The notes under the pieces: model-generated | What the model was told of the DNA's origin: nothing | The model's database searches: none | What the model saw: the letters and a program-made list of their open reading frames with translations, nothing else | Assembly (NCBI GenBank): GCA_029027825.1 | Contig: CP093399.1 | Coordinates: forward strand, 3,348,001 to 3,412,000 | DNA: 64,000 nucleotides | Source of the DNA: Rs1 sp029027825 | GTDB lineage: Bacteria; Pseudomonadota; Gammaproteobacteria; Pseudomonadales; Balneatricaceae | Reading direction: 5' to 3' | Program-made: the position numbers and the translations under genes | In this document: positions 19,497 to 29,778 of the stretch, piece by piece | How positions within the stretch are numbered: the first letter of the stretch is position 1 | How the letters are laid out: each line of letters starts with the position of its first letter

Positions 19497-22196
19497 ATGA
19501 ACAAACCACAGCCTTATACCGTTGATATTAGTGTTTTTTTCAATGCTGAAGACTTTCATCAACAGCTGCAAAACTGCAGCCAGCCCATTCCTGTTTTCAA
19601 GCGAGCACTAGACCAGCTACGCGAAAATATGGACCGAGAATTTAGCGCCGGAGCCGACATCCGACAAATGATCTATGGCCGCTCGCAAATACTCGACATT
19701 ATCCTTACTGCCGCATGGCAATTATTTGACTGGCCAAATAGCGATGAAGCATCATTAATTGCGGTTGGCGGCTATGGCCGAGGCGAGCTACACCCACACT
19801 CAGACATAGATTTGTTAATACTATTTGACAATATCAAACCCGAACAATACCAACAGAGTATTAGTGATTTTCTAACCTTTTTATGGGACATAAAACTCGA
19901 CGTCGGCTCCAGCGTCAGAAGTATTGAGGACTGCTTTGATCAATCCAAATTAGAGATCAGCGTCGCCACCAATTTAATAGAGTCGAGAACCATCACTGGC
20001 AGCGAGCAACGACGCCAACAGATGTACACGTGAATCACCTCCGAAGAGGCATGGAGCGCTAAAGATTTTTTACACGGCAAACTTAAAGAACAAAAACTGC
20101 GACATAAGCGCACCAATAACACTGAATACAATTTAGAGCCCAATATAAAAAATTCTCCCGGCGGCTTGCGCGACATCCACACTATTGGATGGGTGGCAAA
20201 ACGCTACTTCGCCACCCACAGCATCGATGACTTAGTTAATCACGGTTTTATCTCTGCCGCTGAATTAAAACTGATCAACCAGGGCTTACATTACCTGTGG
20301 AGAATACGCTACGCCCTGCATATGATCAGCAAAAAGCGTGAAGATCGACTACTGCTAGATCACCAGCGCACACTAGCCGCTATATTTGGCTTCAAAGACC
20401 AAAAAGGCAAACTTGCAGTCGAGCAGTTCATGAGCGAATACTATCGCATCGCTATGCAGATGACGGGCTTCAACGAACTGCTGCTACAATATTTTGAAGA
20501 GAGTTTAAACCCCAATCAACTCAATACAATTAGCAAACTGAACAACCGCTTTCAGCTAAATAACAATTATATTGAAGTGGCCTACGAGCAAGTATTTAAG
20601 CACTACCCATTCGCGCTGATGGAAATATTTGTACTACTGGCGCAAAACCGACAAATAGCCGGTGTTCGAGCATCTACCATCCGTCTGATACGCGAACACT
20701 GGCACTTAATCGATGCTGATTTTCGCTCAGACATTCGCAACATCTCACTATTTATGGAGCTTTTAAGACAACAAGACGGAGTATCAACGGAGCTTAAGCG
20801 AATGATTCGCTATGGCATTTTAGGTAGATATCTTCCGGAGTTCGGCAAAATAATCGGCCAAATGCAGCACGACCTTTTCCACATCTACACGGTCGATGCG
20901 CACACCGTTAAAGTGATTAGTAAATGCCGCCTATTTAGACACCCGGAGCATCAAGAGCAGTTCCCTATCGCACATAGATTAGTCAACCAGCTACCTAAAA
21001 TTGAATTACTATACATTGCAGCACTGTACCATGACATCGCCAAAGGGCGCGGTGGCGACCACTCCGAACTCGGCACTGTCGATGTGATAAGATTTTGCAA
21101 TATTCACCGCCTGGGAAAATGGGACACTCAGCTTATAGCATGGCTAGTACGTAACCACTTACTAATGTCGATGACCGCCCAGCGAAAAGACATCTCCGAC
21201 CCCGAAATAATTCAAGCATTTGCCGAACATGTCACAGACGTTACTCACCTAGACTACTTATATGTACTGACCGTGGCTGACATTAACGCCACCAACAACA
21301 GCCTGTGGAACAACTGGCGCGCATCATTAATGCGCCAGCTTTATGACGAAACTAAGCTGGCACTAAAGCGCGGCCTAGAAAACCCACCCAACAAGAGCGA
21401 CTTAATAGAACAAGTTCAACAAGAAGCTCTGGAAGCGCTCGCCAATACGGCAATAGACCCGCTCGCGATTACGCAATTATGGGATTCATTAGGGGATGAG
21501 TACTTCATTCACGAAAGCGCCAAGAACATTGCCTGGCATACCAAGGCAATTATCGATCGCGAGGACCAAGAGAAAACCTTAGTGCTAATTAAAAAGACCA
21601 CCTTAAGGTTATATGAAGGTGCTTCTGAAGTGTTCATTTACACCAAAAACGTCGACAAATCATTTGCAGTGACTGTCGCCACTATGGACGAGCTATCGCT
21701 GAGCATTCAAGACGCGCGAATCTACCAAACTGAAAACGACTTTTCATTCAACAGCTACACCATTTTGACTCAGGAAAACAAATCAATCCCCGACGACCAG
21801 CAAACTATCAAAAAAATTAAGCGCACCATTATAAAAAAACTCTCGAGCCCGGAGAAATACTCTGCAATTATCAGGCGCAGAGTCAGCCGCCAAATGAAAC
21901 TTTTCTCCATACCCAGCAAAGTAAAATTTAGCACCGATTCCAGTCAACACTACACGCTAGTAGAAATCATCTCCCCCGACAGGCCAGGATTACTGGCCGT
22001 TATCGGAGATGTATTTGCCACGCATAATATTATGGTCTGCAAGGCAAAAATTAGCATAGTAGGCGAAAGAGTGGTCGATTTATTCTTTATCACCGACTGC
22101 GCTGGTGATTTAGTAGAAGACCCTGAATTTATCCACCTGTTACAAACAGAAATTTGCAAGCAATTAGACCAACACGTAAGCTCGACCTTACAATAA
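19497..22196 (+). pseudogene. glnD: bifunctional uridylyltransferase/uridylyl-removing enzyme, split by in-frame TGA
   Basis: GlnD adds UMP to PII proteins under nitrogen limitation and removes it when glutamine is high. The frame from 19497 to 22196 is 900 codons, close to the usual length, with one internal stop: TGA at 20031-20033 (codon 179). Before it lies the nucleotidyltransferase motif GGYGRGELHPHSDID with catalytic aspartates at 103 and 105. After it, in the same frame, come the rest of this domain (NLEPNIKNSPGGLRD), the HD domain (LYHDIAKGRGGDHSE) and two ACT domains. The downstream part could start only at a TTG at 20166. It is either a recent nonsense allele, a sequencing error, or read through. 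No other damage is visible. Confidence 0.85.
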
Positions 22197-22273
22197 CTTG
22201 AATCCATAACTTCAAAGCGAGCGCAGTGAAGCCACTGATTCAGGAACAAGCCCCTAACAATAGAGAACTGACT

Positions 22274-22564
22274 ATGAACAAACAAACCCAGACAGAAATA
22301 GAAGCCGCCGCTTTTCGCAAGCTGATTGAACATTTAGACAGCCGCAAAGACGCGCAAAATATTGACCTGATGAATTTAGCGGGATTTTGTCGCAATTGCC
22401 TAGCCAAGTGGTACCGAGCGGCGGCGGCGGACCGAGGAGTTGAAATTGACTATGATCAGGCTCGTGAAGTAATTTATAAAGAGCCCTATGAAAGCTGGAA
22501 AGAAAAGCACCAACTACCAGCCACTGCAGCACAGAAAGCCGCTTTCAACCAAGGAAAGCACTGA
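22274..22564 (+). CDS. DUF1244 family protein
   Basis: A small soluble protein of 96 residues with the conserved core FRKLIEHL, QNIDLMNLAGFCRNCLAKWY and PYESWKEKHQ, which I recognise as the DUF1244 family of proteobacteria. Two cysteines (CRNC) could bind metal or be redox active; this is inference. I chose the ATG at 22274; the frame is open 16 codons further up. It lies 77 bp after glnD in the same direction. Function unknown. Confidence 0.85.
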   Translation: MNKQTQTEIEAAAFRKLIEHLDSRKDAQNIDLMNLAGFCRNCLAKWYRAAAADRGVEIDYDQAREVIYKEPYESWKEKHQLPATAAQKAAFNQGKH

Positions 22565-22833
22565 GCGAGTAAGACCCACCCTAGCGCCAGTAAAGCTCGT
22601 GATTAAGACCACGACTTAGACAGACTGATAATCTGGCGAAAGTGTTAACGCAGAGCTCTAATTTGTCTGCACCCTCGCAGCGGAGTGTGAGGAATATTCA
22701 AAGAGCCCAAACACTCCCTGAAAACAGCCTCACTTGAACAGCTGCTATAATAATCACTGCCCTAGCCTATTAAAAACCGATCAAAAAACTACAGCGCGTA
22801 TTCACCGCACGCTAGACAAAACGCCACTCAAGG

Positions 22834-23283
22834 CTAATTATTATTAACCACCCACGCCTGCTGCAACTGATCACCACTAATTTCTAAAATAGTCGCATAG
22901 ACATCATCTTGAATCGGGTAGGATTTCACCACGCGTGCGCCCCGCACAATCCCTGCCACAGCCGTCCTAAAATCATCATTGACTAAGACCATTTGCTGCA
23001 CGGTACTAGAGCTAGTCACGTATTGACCATGCACCATAGCGGCAAGCTCTTGATAGGCGCGTAGCTTAGAGGCGCGAATCGCATTAATTACCTTTTCACC
23101 GACAGTATTGCCCGGCTGCTTGCTAATAGGCGCGTAGCCAGTAGCCCGATAAGTTTGACTTTTACTGCCGCCAAAATTCAATTTACTGGTAACATTACTG
23201 ACCGATTTTGATGCAGTTTCGCAACCGACCAACGCTAACAAAACCACCAATAAACCACTTTTTAATACTGCTTGGAACTTCAT
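22834..23283 (-). CDS. flgP: LPP20-family lipoprotein, FlgP-like
   Basis: The protein (149 residues) has a lipoprotein signal with lipobox LVGC at about residue 21. It then has an LPP20-type domain (KVINAIRASKLRAYQELA, VAGIVRGARVVKSY). FlgP in Vibrio and Campylobacter is an outer-membrane flagellar ring or basal-disc protein. It lies downstream of flgO and opposite flgT, the same arrangement as the Vibrio flgT/flgO-flgP locus, which supports the name. The assignment rests on domain and context. Confidence 0.75.
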   Translation of the reverse strand: MKFQAVLKSGLLVVLLALVGCETASKSVSNVTSKLNFGGSKSQTYRATGYAPISKQPGNTVGEKVINAIRASKLRAYQELAAMVHGQYVTSSSTVQQMVLVNDDFRTAVAGIVRGARVVKSYPIQDDVYATILEISGDQLQQAWVVNNN

Positions 23284-23371
23284 TATTTTAATCCTGTCAT
23301 GTTAACTTAACCCGGATATGACATGCATTGCCGGGATGATAGCGCACCAGCTATTGGCTGCAATACTCAGA

Positions 23372-24055
23372 TCAAAGCGGCCCAATACCATTTTCAATAA
23401 TAAACCCTTTATTCAGAGCATCTATAGGATCATAGCCCGGCAGCATACTTTCTAGACGTTTGTAGGCTATATGAGACTGACCTGCAGCGACTACCTGACG
23501 GGTAATAACATCTAAAATACGTGCATTTAAGACAATTCCATCACCGTGCTTTGCGTAAGTCCCGGTAAGAATGTAGTAAATTTTAAACTGCTGCTGTAAT
23601 TTAGGTAGCTGCCCTTTAGAGACTGCACTTTTTTCGGTAGTTGCCAAGCTTACCGCGCGGTAGTCAACCATGTTATAACCGCGTTGCGTCATCGGAAAAA
23701 CAAAACTTTCCGATATTCTCTCGCCAAATAAATCATCGTGCACACTGTGACGCAGCGATTTAAATGGCAAGACAGCGACCGGCAAACGCTTAACTCTATT
23801 TTGCCTTAAACCTAACACCATCTGATCGGCCATCTGCGCAACCGCTTCACTGACAGGATCAAAATAATTGGCTTCTATCGGGGTAATAGCACTGGCTGCG
23901 GGTTTAGCAAATCCAGCCAAACTATCGATATCAATCGCCTGTTCAACGATTGCTCTAGCATCCTCTGCCGACATCTTATGGGTAAAAGGGGATTGCAAAC
24001 CTTTCCCAGAACAACCACTAATGACTAAGATAAAAATTAACAGCACACTCTTCAT
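23372..24055 (-). CDS. flgO: flagellar H-ring lipoprotein FlgO
   Basis: A 227-residue lipoprotein (lipobox VISGC) with the FlgO-type domain: VAVLPFKSLRHSVHDDLFGERISESF followed by YYILTGTYAKHGDGIVLNARILDV. FlgO in Vibrio is an outer-membrane protein needed for flagellar stability. It is 88 bp upstream of flgP, likely co-transcribed, and divergent from flgT. The shared 321-bp intergenic region probably holds both promoters. Confidence 0.8.
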   Translation of the reverse strand: MKSVLLIFILVISGCSGKGLQSPFTHKMSAEDARAIVEQAIDIDSLAGFAKPAASAITPIEANYFDPVSEAVAQMADQMVLGLRQNRVKRLPVAVLPFKSLRHSVHDDLFGERISESFVFPMTQRGYNMVDYRAVSLATTEKSAVSKGQLPKLQQQFKIYYILTGTYAKHGDGIVLNARILDVITRQVVAAGQSHIAYKRLESMLPGYDPIDALNKGFIIENGIGPL

Positions 24056-24376
24056 TTTGTATCGCCTATATAACCTACGCAGGATTTATCGTTGATATTA
24101 CACTAAGACCCATAGCGACTCTATTCGCTATATGCTCTAAATGTATTATAGTGTCAAATTATACAGTTAAGCAGGTGCAACTGTTGCTTTCAAGCTAGCT
24201 TGGTCAATGACTTAGAAAAATGAACAGCAGCGCTACACACTTAGCAGACCGCAGCCAAAAAGACGCACCCTTTAAACATTAATATTTTACTAACAGCACA
24301 GTCTTGCAGCACCTGCAAAATGCACCACTGCTGACACTAGCTTTCATCGCATTAATAAATCGGTAATTGATAAAAC
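24056..24376. promoter_or_regulatory. divergent promoter region flgO / flgT
   Basis: This is a 321-bp gap between the divergent flgO and flgT starts. It must carry promoters in both directions. I see no strong sigma-28 or sigma-54 consensus that I would stand behind, and no gene. Confidence 0.4.
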
Positions 24377-25618
24377 ATGTTGAGCCCTCATAAACTAATA
24401 AACATACCCACTCTATGCTGCCGGTTGCTACTAGCTGCCAGCCTCCTTATCGCCAACCAAGCCAACGCCCTTACCGTCCAAGCTAGGGGTCAAGCGGTGA
24501 TTGTTAGCGGCGATTTAAGCACCGCCAGAAACATTGCCATCAAGCGCGCGAAACAAAAAGCAGCCCTACAATCCAGCGCTTATATCAGCACCCAGCAACA
24601 AATGGAACAAGGCGTGATTATTCAAGACACGCTATCCAGTGAATCGCTGGCTCAGGTTGGTAAAGCGCAAGTACTTGACGAGTCGATCAGCGGCAATATC
24701 CTCTCAGTATTAATTAGCGTTAACATCGCTACCTACAACAAGTGCAGCAATGGCAGCACCGCCAATAACTATCGAAAAAGAATCGCCTTAGCCGGTTTTC
24801 CAATGATCGATCCCAGCCAATCAAAAATTGGCAAGCTGCGAAATATTGAGTCAAGTTTAGCCACCGAACTGGCCAAGAGACTCACCGGCACCAATGGTAT
24901 TGAAGCTTTGAATGCTGGCCAGCTAATGCTACAACCTGACCCTAGCACAGCAGCGACAACGCAGCTTGCGCAAGGCTCTTTAACCACGGTGTTGCAACAG
25001 ACCCAACAATTAGATGTTCAGTACGTCGTATCCGGAGTAGTACGTGATCTATCTATGCTTACTCCCAGCGTGTTTCGTCAGAAAAACTATTTTATAGACG
25101 CATACCATAAACAAGATTATCTGAGCAGCAGATACATGCGCGCTTTTGAGGTAGATTTATATATACACGATGGCTTTACCGGCGCTCTAATTAGTCAAAA
25201 AAGCTATCGAACTGCCGGGCGCTGGAGCACCAGCGATCGACAAAAATTTGGCTTTGCCAGCAGCCCTTTTTGGCAATTAGATTATGGAAAACAAGTGAGC
25301 AATGAGCTCGACACAATGGCACGTGATATCACCAACACTTTAAGGTGCAATAACTTTTCTGTTGAAATATCGCGCACCAGTGGCAGTAAAATTTGGTTTA
25401 AAGCAGGCCGCGCCTCAGGCATAAAACCCGGCGACAGATTTGACGTTTACCGAAAATCCACTTTTTATGATTACCAGCAAAATCCGACGATCGAATTAAA
25501 TCAAACACCTCTTACTCTCACTGTGAGCAAAGTTCAAGCTAATTCAGCCGAGGGCAGAGCGGATGGCGTAGCAGGGCAAAACAACATCCAAACGGGCGAT
25601 GTCTTAGTTTCCCAGTGA
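24377..25618 (+). CDS. flgT: flagellar assembly protein FlgT
   Basis: FlgT forms the periplasmic H ring of the basal body in Vibrio and helps assemble the MotX/MotY T ring. The protein (413 residues) has a signal peptide ending near NQANA. An N-domain follows (QARGQAVIVSGDLSTARNIA). The middle domain begins KRIALAGFPMIDPS and contains LDVQYVVSGVVRDLS. The C-domain (ASGIKPGDRFDVYRK) resembles a small beta barrel. Three domains in this order match FlgT. It is divergent from flgO-flgP. Confidence 0.8.
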   Translation: MLSPHKLINIPTLCCRLLLAASLLIANQANALTVQARGQAVIVSGDLSTARNIAIKRAKQKAALQSSAYISTQQQMEQGVIIQDTLSSESLAQVGKAQVLDESISGNILSVLISVNIATYNKCSNGSTANNYRKRIALAGFPMIDPSQSKIGKLRNIESSLATELAKRLTGTNGIEALNAGQLMLQPDPSTAATTQLAQGSLTTVLQQTQQLDVQYVVSGVVRDLSMLTPSVFRQKNYFIDAYHKQDYLSSRYMRAFEVDLYIHDGFTGALISQKSYRTAGRWSTSDRQKFGFASSPFWQLDYGKQVSNELDTMARDITNTLRCNNFSVEISRTSGSKIWFKAGRASGIKPGDRFDVYRKSTFYDYQQNPTIELNQTPLTLTVSKVQANSAEGRADGVAGQNNIQTGDVLVSQ

Positions 25619-25696
25619 CTGGCAGCACAGCTACGATAGCAAGCGGAGCTAGAAGTCACTTTTTGGAAGAACAGCCCAGCACTAAATTTTACAGCT

Positions 25697-25723
25697 AAAA
25701 AAACCAGCTATTGCTGGTTTTTT
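25697..25723. terminator. bidirectional terminator between flgT and fur
   Basis: A-run, then AACCAGC and GCTGGTT paired around TATT, then a T-run. It lies between the convergent flgT and fur genes and can stop transcription from both sides. Confidence 0.85.
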
Positions 25724-25738
25724 ATAACCGATTTTTAA

Positions 25739-26164
25739 TCAGTCGTCTTCACAACCTTTAGCACAAGTACCATATAAATATAAAGTACGATCAGTGAGGT
25801 CATAACCAAGGTCTGATGCAATTTTATGCTGCCTTTTCACCAAATCACTATCAACAAACTCTCTCACTCGACCACATTTAACACAGACTATATGATCGTG
25901 CTCTTCATCACGCGCAAGTTCAAAAACGGAGTGTCCGCCTTCAAAGTGATGCCTACAGACCAGACCAGCTGATTCGAATTGTGTTAGTACACGATAGACA
26001 GTTGCAAGGCCAACATCTTCACCTAGCTCCATCAAAAGCTTGTAAATATCTTCGGCACTAAAATGATCACCCTCACCTGCTTTTTCTAAAATTTGATATA
26101 TTTTCACCCTTGGTAAGGTAACTTTCAGACCAACTTTACGTAATTCCTGATTTTCAAGAGCCAT
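25739..26164 (-). CDS. fur: ferric uptake regulator Fur
   Basis: Fur represses iron uptake genes when loaded with iron. The 141-residue protein has an N-terminal winged helix (LRKVGLKVTLPRVKIYQIL and VGLATVYRVLTQFESAGL). The metal site HHFEGGHSVFEL follows, then HDHIVCVKCGRV with the CxxC zinc pair and a C-terminal CAKGC. It is divergent from bamE with 84 bp between starts, an arrangement common in gammaproteobacteria. Confidence 0.96.
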   Translation of the reverse strand: MALENQELRKVGLKVTLPRVKIYQILEKAGEGDHFSAEDIYKLLMELGEDVGLATVYRVLTQFESAGLVCRHHFEGGHSVFELARDEEHDHIVCVKCGRVREFVDSDLVKRQHKIASDLGYDLTDRTLYLYGTCAKGCEDD

Positions 26165-26248
26165 AATTATCTTTCTCTATTGATTCTAGCGACTGGATGC
26201 TAAACTATATTAACTTAAATATTGGATAATAGTGGAAATAATTTACCC

Positions 26249-26569
26249 ATGCGCAAATTCTTATTATTAATAACTTCTGTGATTGTAATTTCCGGTTGTA
26301 CTCAATTCCCCGGTGTTTATAAATTAGACATCCCTCAAGGAAACATTCTATCCCAGGAATCGGTCAATCAATTAAAGCCAGGTATGAGCCCAAGGCAAGT
26401 ACAGTTCATAATGGGCACCCCAATTATTCAAGATACATTTAATGAAAACCGTTGGGATTATATTTATACCATGAAAGCCGCTAATCAAACACCCACACTT
26501 TCAAGGGTTACTATAATATTTACCGACGGTGCTTTAAGCAACATCACGGGTGATTTACGCCCAGAATAA
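26249..26569 (+). CDS. bamE: outer membrane assembly lipoprotein BamE
   Basis: BamE (SmpA/OmlA) is a lipoprotein of the barrel-assembly complex. From the ATG at 26249 it is 106 residues with lipobox VISGC. The conserved QLKPGMSPRQVQFIMGTP and NRWDYIY segments of the SmpA/OmlA fold follow. The frame is open nine codons upstream to a TTG, which is not needed. It is divergent from fur. Confidence 0.94.
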   Translation: MRKFLLLITSVIVISGCTQFPGVYKLDIPQGNILSQESVNQLKPGMSPRQVQFIMGTPIIQDTFNENRWDYIYTMKAANQTPTLSRVTIIFTDGALSNITGDLRPE

Positions 26570-26630
26570 ATTACTCGAAGCTGTCGGGCAAGCTCAGCGT
26601 ACTGAAACAGCCCAAAGTAGCCCCTGCCAA

Positions 26631-26668
26631 TATTTGATATCGCCAAATACACCAGGCGATATCAAATA
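26631..26668. terminator. perfect 14-bp inverted repeat between bamE and rnfH
   Basis: TATTTGATATCGCC and its exact complement lie 10 bp apart between the convergent bamE and rnfH genes. There is no clean T-run, so it may act as a weak terminator or as an mRNA 3'-end stabiliser. Confidence 0.6.
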
Positions 26669-26706
26669 TGTAGATTCTTTTATCAACAGTTGCTCAGCTT
26701 TCTAGC

Positions 26707-27009
26707 TCAGGTCGCTGACTTCTCGGCTGCTTTTAATTTTTCCGCGCGACGTGCTCGAATAACTTTAGGATAGGCGACTAAAGGCCGATCTAATTCGCCT
26801 CTCTCTCCCGCGCGTAAAACTTGTTCTTTAGGCTTGCGGATGCCTTTACCAAAAATCCCCATAGGGACCGATTCAATATCTATCTCAGGAAATAAGGCCA
26901 CTATATTTGAAGCGACCGCCGCTTCATAAACAGTAGTCCCCTCCGCTACTTCAACAGTTAAAATCTTTTGTACTTTCTGACCGGCGAAAGCGACTTCTAC
27001 TTTAATCAT
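26707..27009 (-). CDS. rnfH: RnfH family protein (UPF0125)
   Basis: A ubiquitin-like beta-grasp protein of 100 residues: MIKVEVAFAGQKVQ, then VAEGTTVYEAAVASNI and the basic tail block GELDRPLVAYPKVIRARRAE. The role is not settled in the family. The ATG at 27009 sits one base after the ratA TGA, with GAGGAG as ribosome site inside the end of ratA, so ratA-rnfH are coupled as in E. coli. The frame extends upstream without family support. Confidence 0.92.
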   Translation of the reverse strand: MIKVEVAFAGQKVQKILTVEVAEGTTVYEAAVASNIVALFPEIDIESVPMGIFGKGIRKPKEQVLRAGERGELDRPLVAYPKVIRARRAEKLKAAEKSAT

Positions 27010-27010
27010 A

Positions 27011-27451
27011 TCACTCCTCACTGCCGTACAAATCATCAGCGCGCTGTACAAAAGCCTCTACCATGGTATTGGCGACTTGCGCAAAAACCTTTGACATAGC
27101 AAAAGCAGCAACCTTACCGGAAAAATCAAAATTCAAGGTCAAATTAACCTTGCATGCGTTTTCAGCGAGCGACTCAAAACACCACTGACCAGACAAATGC
27201 TTAAAAGGCCCCTCAACTAACTCAAATTTGATACCACTGGGGATGCACAGCTGGTTACGGGTGGTAAAACTATATTTAAAGCCTGCTTTTGCCAAGTGTA
27301 AACTCGCTACCATTTCTTGATCTGAATGCGAGACCACATCAGAAGATGCACACCACGGAAGAAACTCTGGATAGTTTTGTACATTATTGACCACATCAAA
27401 CATTTGCTGCGCAGAATGAAACACTAAAGCACTTCTATCAATCTGATTCAT
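27011..27451 (-). CDS. ratA: type II toxin-antitoxin system RatA family protein
   Basis: The protein is a START/polyketide-cyclase-like fold of 146 residues with VVNNVQNYPEFLPWCASSDVV, as in RatA/YfjG and mitochondrial Coq10. E. coli RatA was described as blocking 70S assembly, while Coq10 binds ubiquinone; the natural role is debated. Usually it is divergent from smpB. Here a transporter gene and a small inverted-repeat element lie between them. Confidence 0.9.
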   Translation of the reverse strand: MNQIDRSALVFHSAQQMFDVVNNVQNYPEFLPWCASSDVVSHSDQEMVASLHLAKAGFKYSFTTRNQLCIPSGIKFELVEGPFKHLSGQWCFESLAENACKVNLTLNFDFSGKVAAFAMSKVFAQVANTMVEAFVQRADDLYGSEE

Positions 27452-27548
27452 TTTTCATTAATTACCGAATTTTAAAGAACTAACTCACGACCTATATGTA
27501 TCGCCCTAACCCTGAACCCGCAGTTTCAAAGCAAAACCCTTAGGGAGC

Positions 27549-27629
27549 CTCTGAATAGTGAGTATTTTTCAACACCTTGTGTGATCAATAGTCTATGCTA
27601 AAATTCGCATAGAAATCACTGATTCAGAG
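27549..27629. repeat. small inverted-repeat element, CTCTGAAT family
   Basis: An 81-bp segment begins CTCTGAATAGTGA and ends TCACTGATTCAGAG, so the ends are imperfect inverted repeats. Related ends (CTGAATCAGTGA) bound the elements at 59515-59674 and 60333-60545. It lies in the gap between ratA and the transporter gene and has no coding capacity. Confidence 0.6.
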
Positions 27630-27688
27630 TTATATTTAATAAATGTATTTACAGCGTTGTCAACGCAGCAATTTGCTGCGCTATTGTA

Positions 27689-29068
27689 CTAAAAAATTAA
27701 ACGTATGTTTTTAATATCTAACTGATTTAGCACTAAAACTAAAACAAATAAGAAAGGTATTACGAAGCGAATTAAAAAATACCAAATATAGAGCCAAAAC
27801 ATGCCGGCATTAGCCATTTCATCTCTGACTAAAGCAGGCTTCAACACCCAACCCGTATAAATAGCAATCAACAACCCCGCTAGTGGCAAGACAATTTTAG
27901 CAGTCATGAAATCAATTAGATGAAAGAGCTTAAAATTAAAACCAGAAAAATCTTTAATATATGTCCAGCTGTCAAAACAAGCCAAGCTAATCAACCACGC
28001 TACGAAACCAACCAACACCGCAGCGCTCCAGCGACCCGTTGAGAAACGCTCAGAGCACCAGGCAACTGACGGCTCTAGCAAAACCAACGCGGAAGACAGC
28101 GCAGTAAATATCACGAATAGGAAGAACATCACCCCCCAGTATTGACCATTGAGCATATCACCATAGGCAATAGGCAAAGAGACGAACAGCAGATCAAAAC
28201 CAGCAGCAGGTACTATTTGAGCAGACAGTAAGGTAGGTATCGTCACTAAGCCAACTAATCCAGATATTGCAATATCCACTAGCGCCACAGTAAATACAAT
28301 TGCGCCGATACCACTCTTTTTTGGCAAATACGAACCGAATACAATTAGCGCTCCTACCCCTATGGATAGTGTATAAAATGCATGCTCGAAGGCGAGTAAA
28401 AAAGATCCAATAGTAATTTTTGTTTGATCAAATTTAAATAAGTAATCAACTGCTTGATCAAAGAAACCATGAGTGAGCGAATAGTAAATCAACCAAAACA
28501 AGACCAGCAGCGACATAGATACCAGGTAGACTAACCCGCGGGCTAAGCCTTTATTGACCCCAAAGCCCAAGATAAAAACGACCGTTGCTATAAACAGGGA
28601 TTGAAAAACCAAGGCGGCATTTGAGTCTGCTTTAATTTGGTTAAAAATAGCTGACGCTTTGGTTCGCCCTATATCAACAAAACTTCCCTGATACATTTCA
28701 ATTAAATAATTAATCGTCCAGCTGGCAATCACGGTTAATAAAACAAAGATCCCCAGCCCTGCGACCAACCCTAAATAACCGATTAATGACCAGCGTTGAT
28801 TAGCGCCAGAACGCTCAGAGGTTTTTTGAATAGATTTTATAGGGTTGGCATTACCAATATGACCGATAACCACCTCGCTGAGCATCATCGGCACACCCAT
28901 CAAGACAATACACAACAAATACAGCAAGACGAAAGCACTACCGCCATTTTCAGCCATAACGAAGGGGAACTTCCAAATATTTCCCAGACCCACAGCTCCA
29001 GCAGTCGCCGCAAAGAAAAACATCCAGCGGCTACTCCACACACTCCGACCTATCACCTGACTATTCAT
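27689..29068 (-). CDS. sodium-dependent transporter, NSS (neurotransmitter:sodium symporter) family
   Basis: An inner-membrane symporter of 459 residues with about 11-12 hydrophobic segments. The first carries the NSS signature TAGAVGLGNIWKFPFVMAEN, which holds the sodium and substrate site in LeuT-like proteins. The substrate is likely an amino acid, but which one cannot be read from sequence. I chose the ATG at 29068; the longer frame starts at a TTG at 29122. It sits between ratA and smpB, which are usually neighbours. Confidence 0.9.
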   Translation of the reverse strand: MNSQVIGRSVWSSRWMFFFAATAGAVGLGNIWKFPFVMAENGGSAFVLLYLLCIVLMGVPMMLSEVVIGHIGNANPIKSIQKTSERSGANQRWSLIGYLGLVAGLGIFVLLTVIASWTINYLIEMYQGSFVDIGRTKASAIFNQIKADSNAALVFQSLFIATVVFILGFGVNKGLARGLVYLVSMSLLVLFWLIYYSLTHGFFDQAVDYLFKFDQTKITIGSFLLAFEHAFYTLSIGVGALIVFGSYLPKKSGIGAIVFTVALVDIAISGLVGLVTIPTLLSAQIVPAAGFDLLFVSLPIAYGDMLNGQYWGVMFFLFVIFTALSSALVLLEPSVAWCSERFSTGRWSAAVLVGFVAWLISLACFDSWTYIKDFSGFNFKLFHLIDFMTAKIVLPLAGLLIAIYTGWVLKPALVRDEMANAGMFWLYIWYFLIRFVIPFLFVLVLVLNQLDIKNIRLIF

Positions 29069-29301
29069 TGATACCAACCAAATTACACTTCCTATTACAA
29101 TCTGATTAAGAAACCCTATCAAATTAAGAGACTCTACAAACTAAACTAGCCTACAATAATTTGATCAAAATATACATTTTCCCATCACTGAGTATCCTAA
29201 TTTAGTAGAAATTAGCGCAACAGTAAATTTAATCATACAAAAATCGAAAAATTATAACTCTCTATCTATCGAAATCAATAACTGATGGTTATACTGCCGC
29301 C

Positions 29302-29778
29302 ATGGCTAAAAAGAAAAAAGCAAAAAAATCCGGTAATACCATCTGTCTGAACAAACGTGCCAGACATGAGTATCATATCGATGAAAAAATTGAAGCAGGA
29401 CTAATGCTAGTGGGCTGGGAAGTAAAGAGCCTCCGGGATGGTCGCGCCCAATTAACGGACTCGTACGTCACCTTTAAAGACGGTGAAGCTTGGCTAGTTA
29501 ATGCGACAATGACCCCTTTAAAGCAAGCATCCACCCATTTTGTGACCGAACCGCGTCGTCCAAGAAAATTACTATTACACAGTCGACAAATATCTAATCT
29601 AGCCTTTGCCGTAGAAGCAAAAGGCTTTGCCTGTATTGCGCTGGCGCTCTACTGGAAAGACGAACATGTCAAATGTGAAATCGCGTTGGTACGCGGCAAA
29701 CAACAGCACGACAAACGCGCCACTGAAAAAGAAAAAGATTGGAATCGCCAAAAACAACGAGTGCTGAGCACTCGATAA
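29302..29778 (+). CDS. smpB: SsrA-binding protein SmpB
   Basis: SmpB binds tmRNA and brings it to stalled ribosomes. The 158-residue protein has the OB-fold motifs CLNKRARHEYHIDEKIEAGL and GWEVKSLRDGRAQLTDSYV, and a basic C-terminal tail (KEKDWNRQKQRVLSTR) that enters the mRNA channel. The ssrA gene itself lies 1.7 kb downstream, so both partners of trans-translation are in this window. Confidence 0.97.
   Translation: MAKKKKAKKSGNTICLNKRARHEYHIDEKIEAGLMLVGWEVKSLRDGRAQLTDSYVTFKDGEAWLVNATMTPLKQASTHFVTEPRRPRKLLLHSRQISNLAFAVEAKGFACIALALYWKDEHVKCEIALVRGKQQHDKRATEKEKDWNRQKQRVLSTR

Noticed and set aside
19497..22196. TGA read as an amino acid genome-wide, or selenocysteine in glnD
   Set aside because: TGA ends several intact genes here at normal lengths, and GlnD has no selenocysteine in known members.
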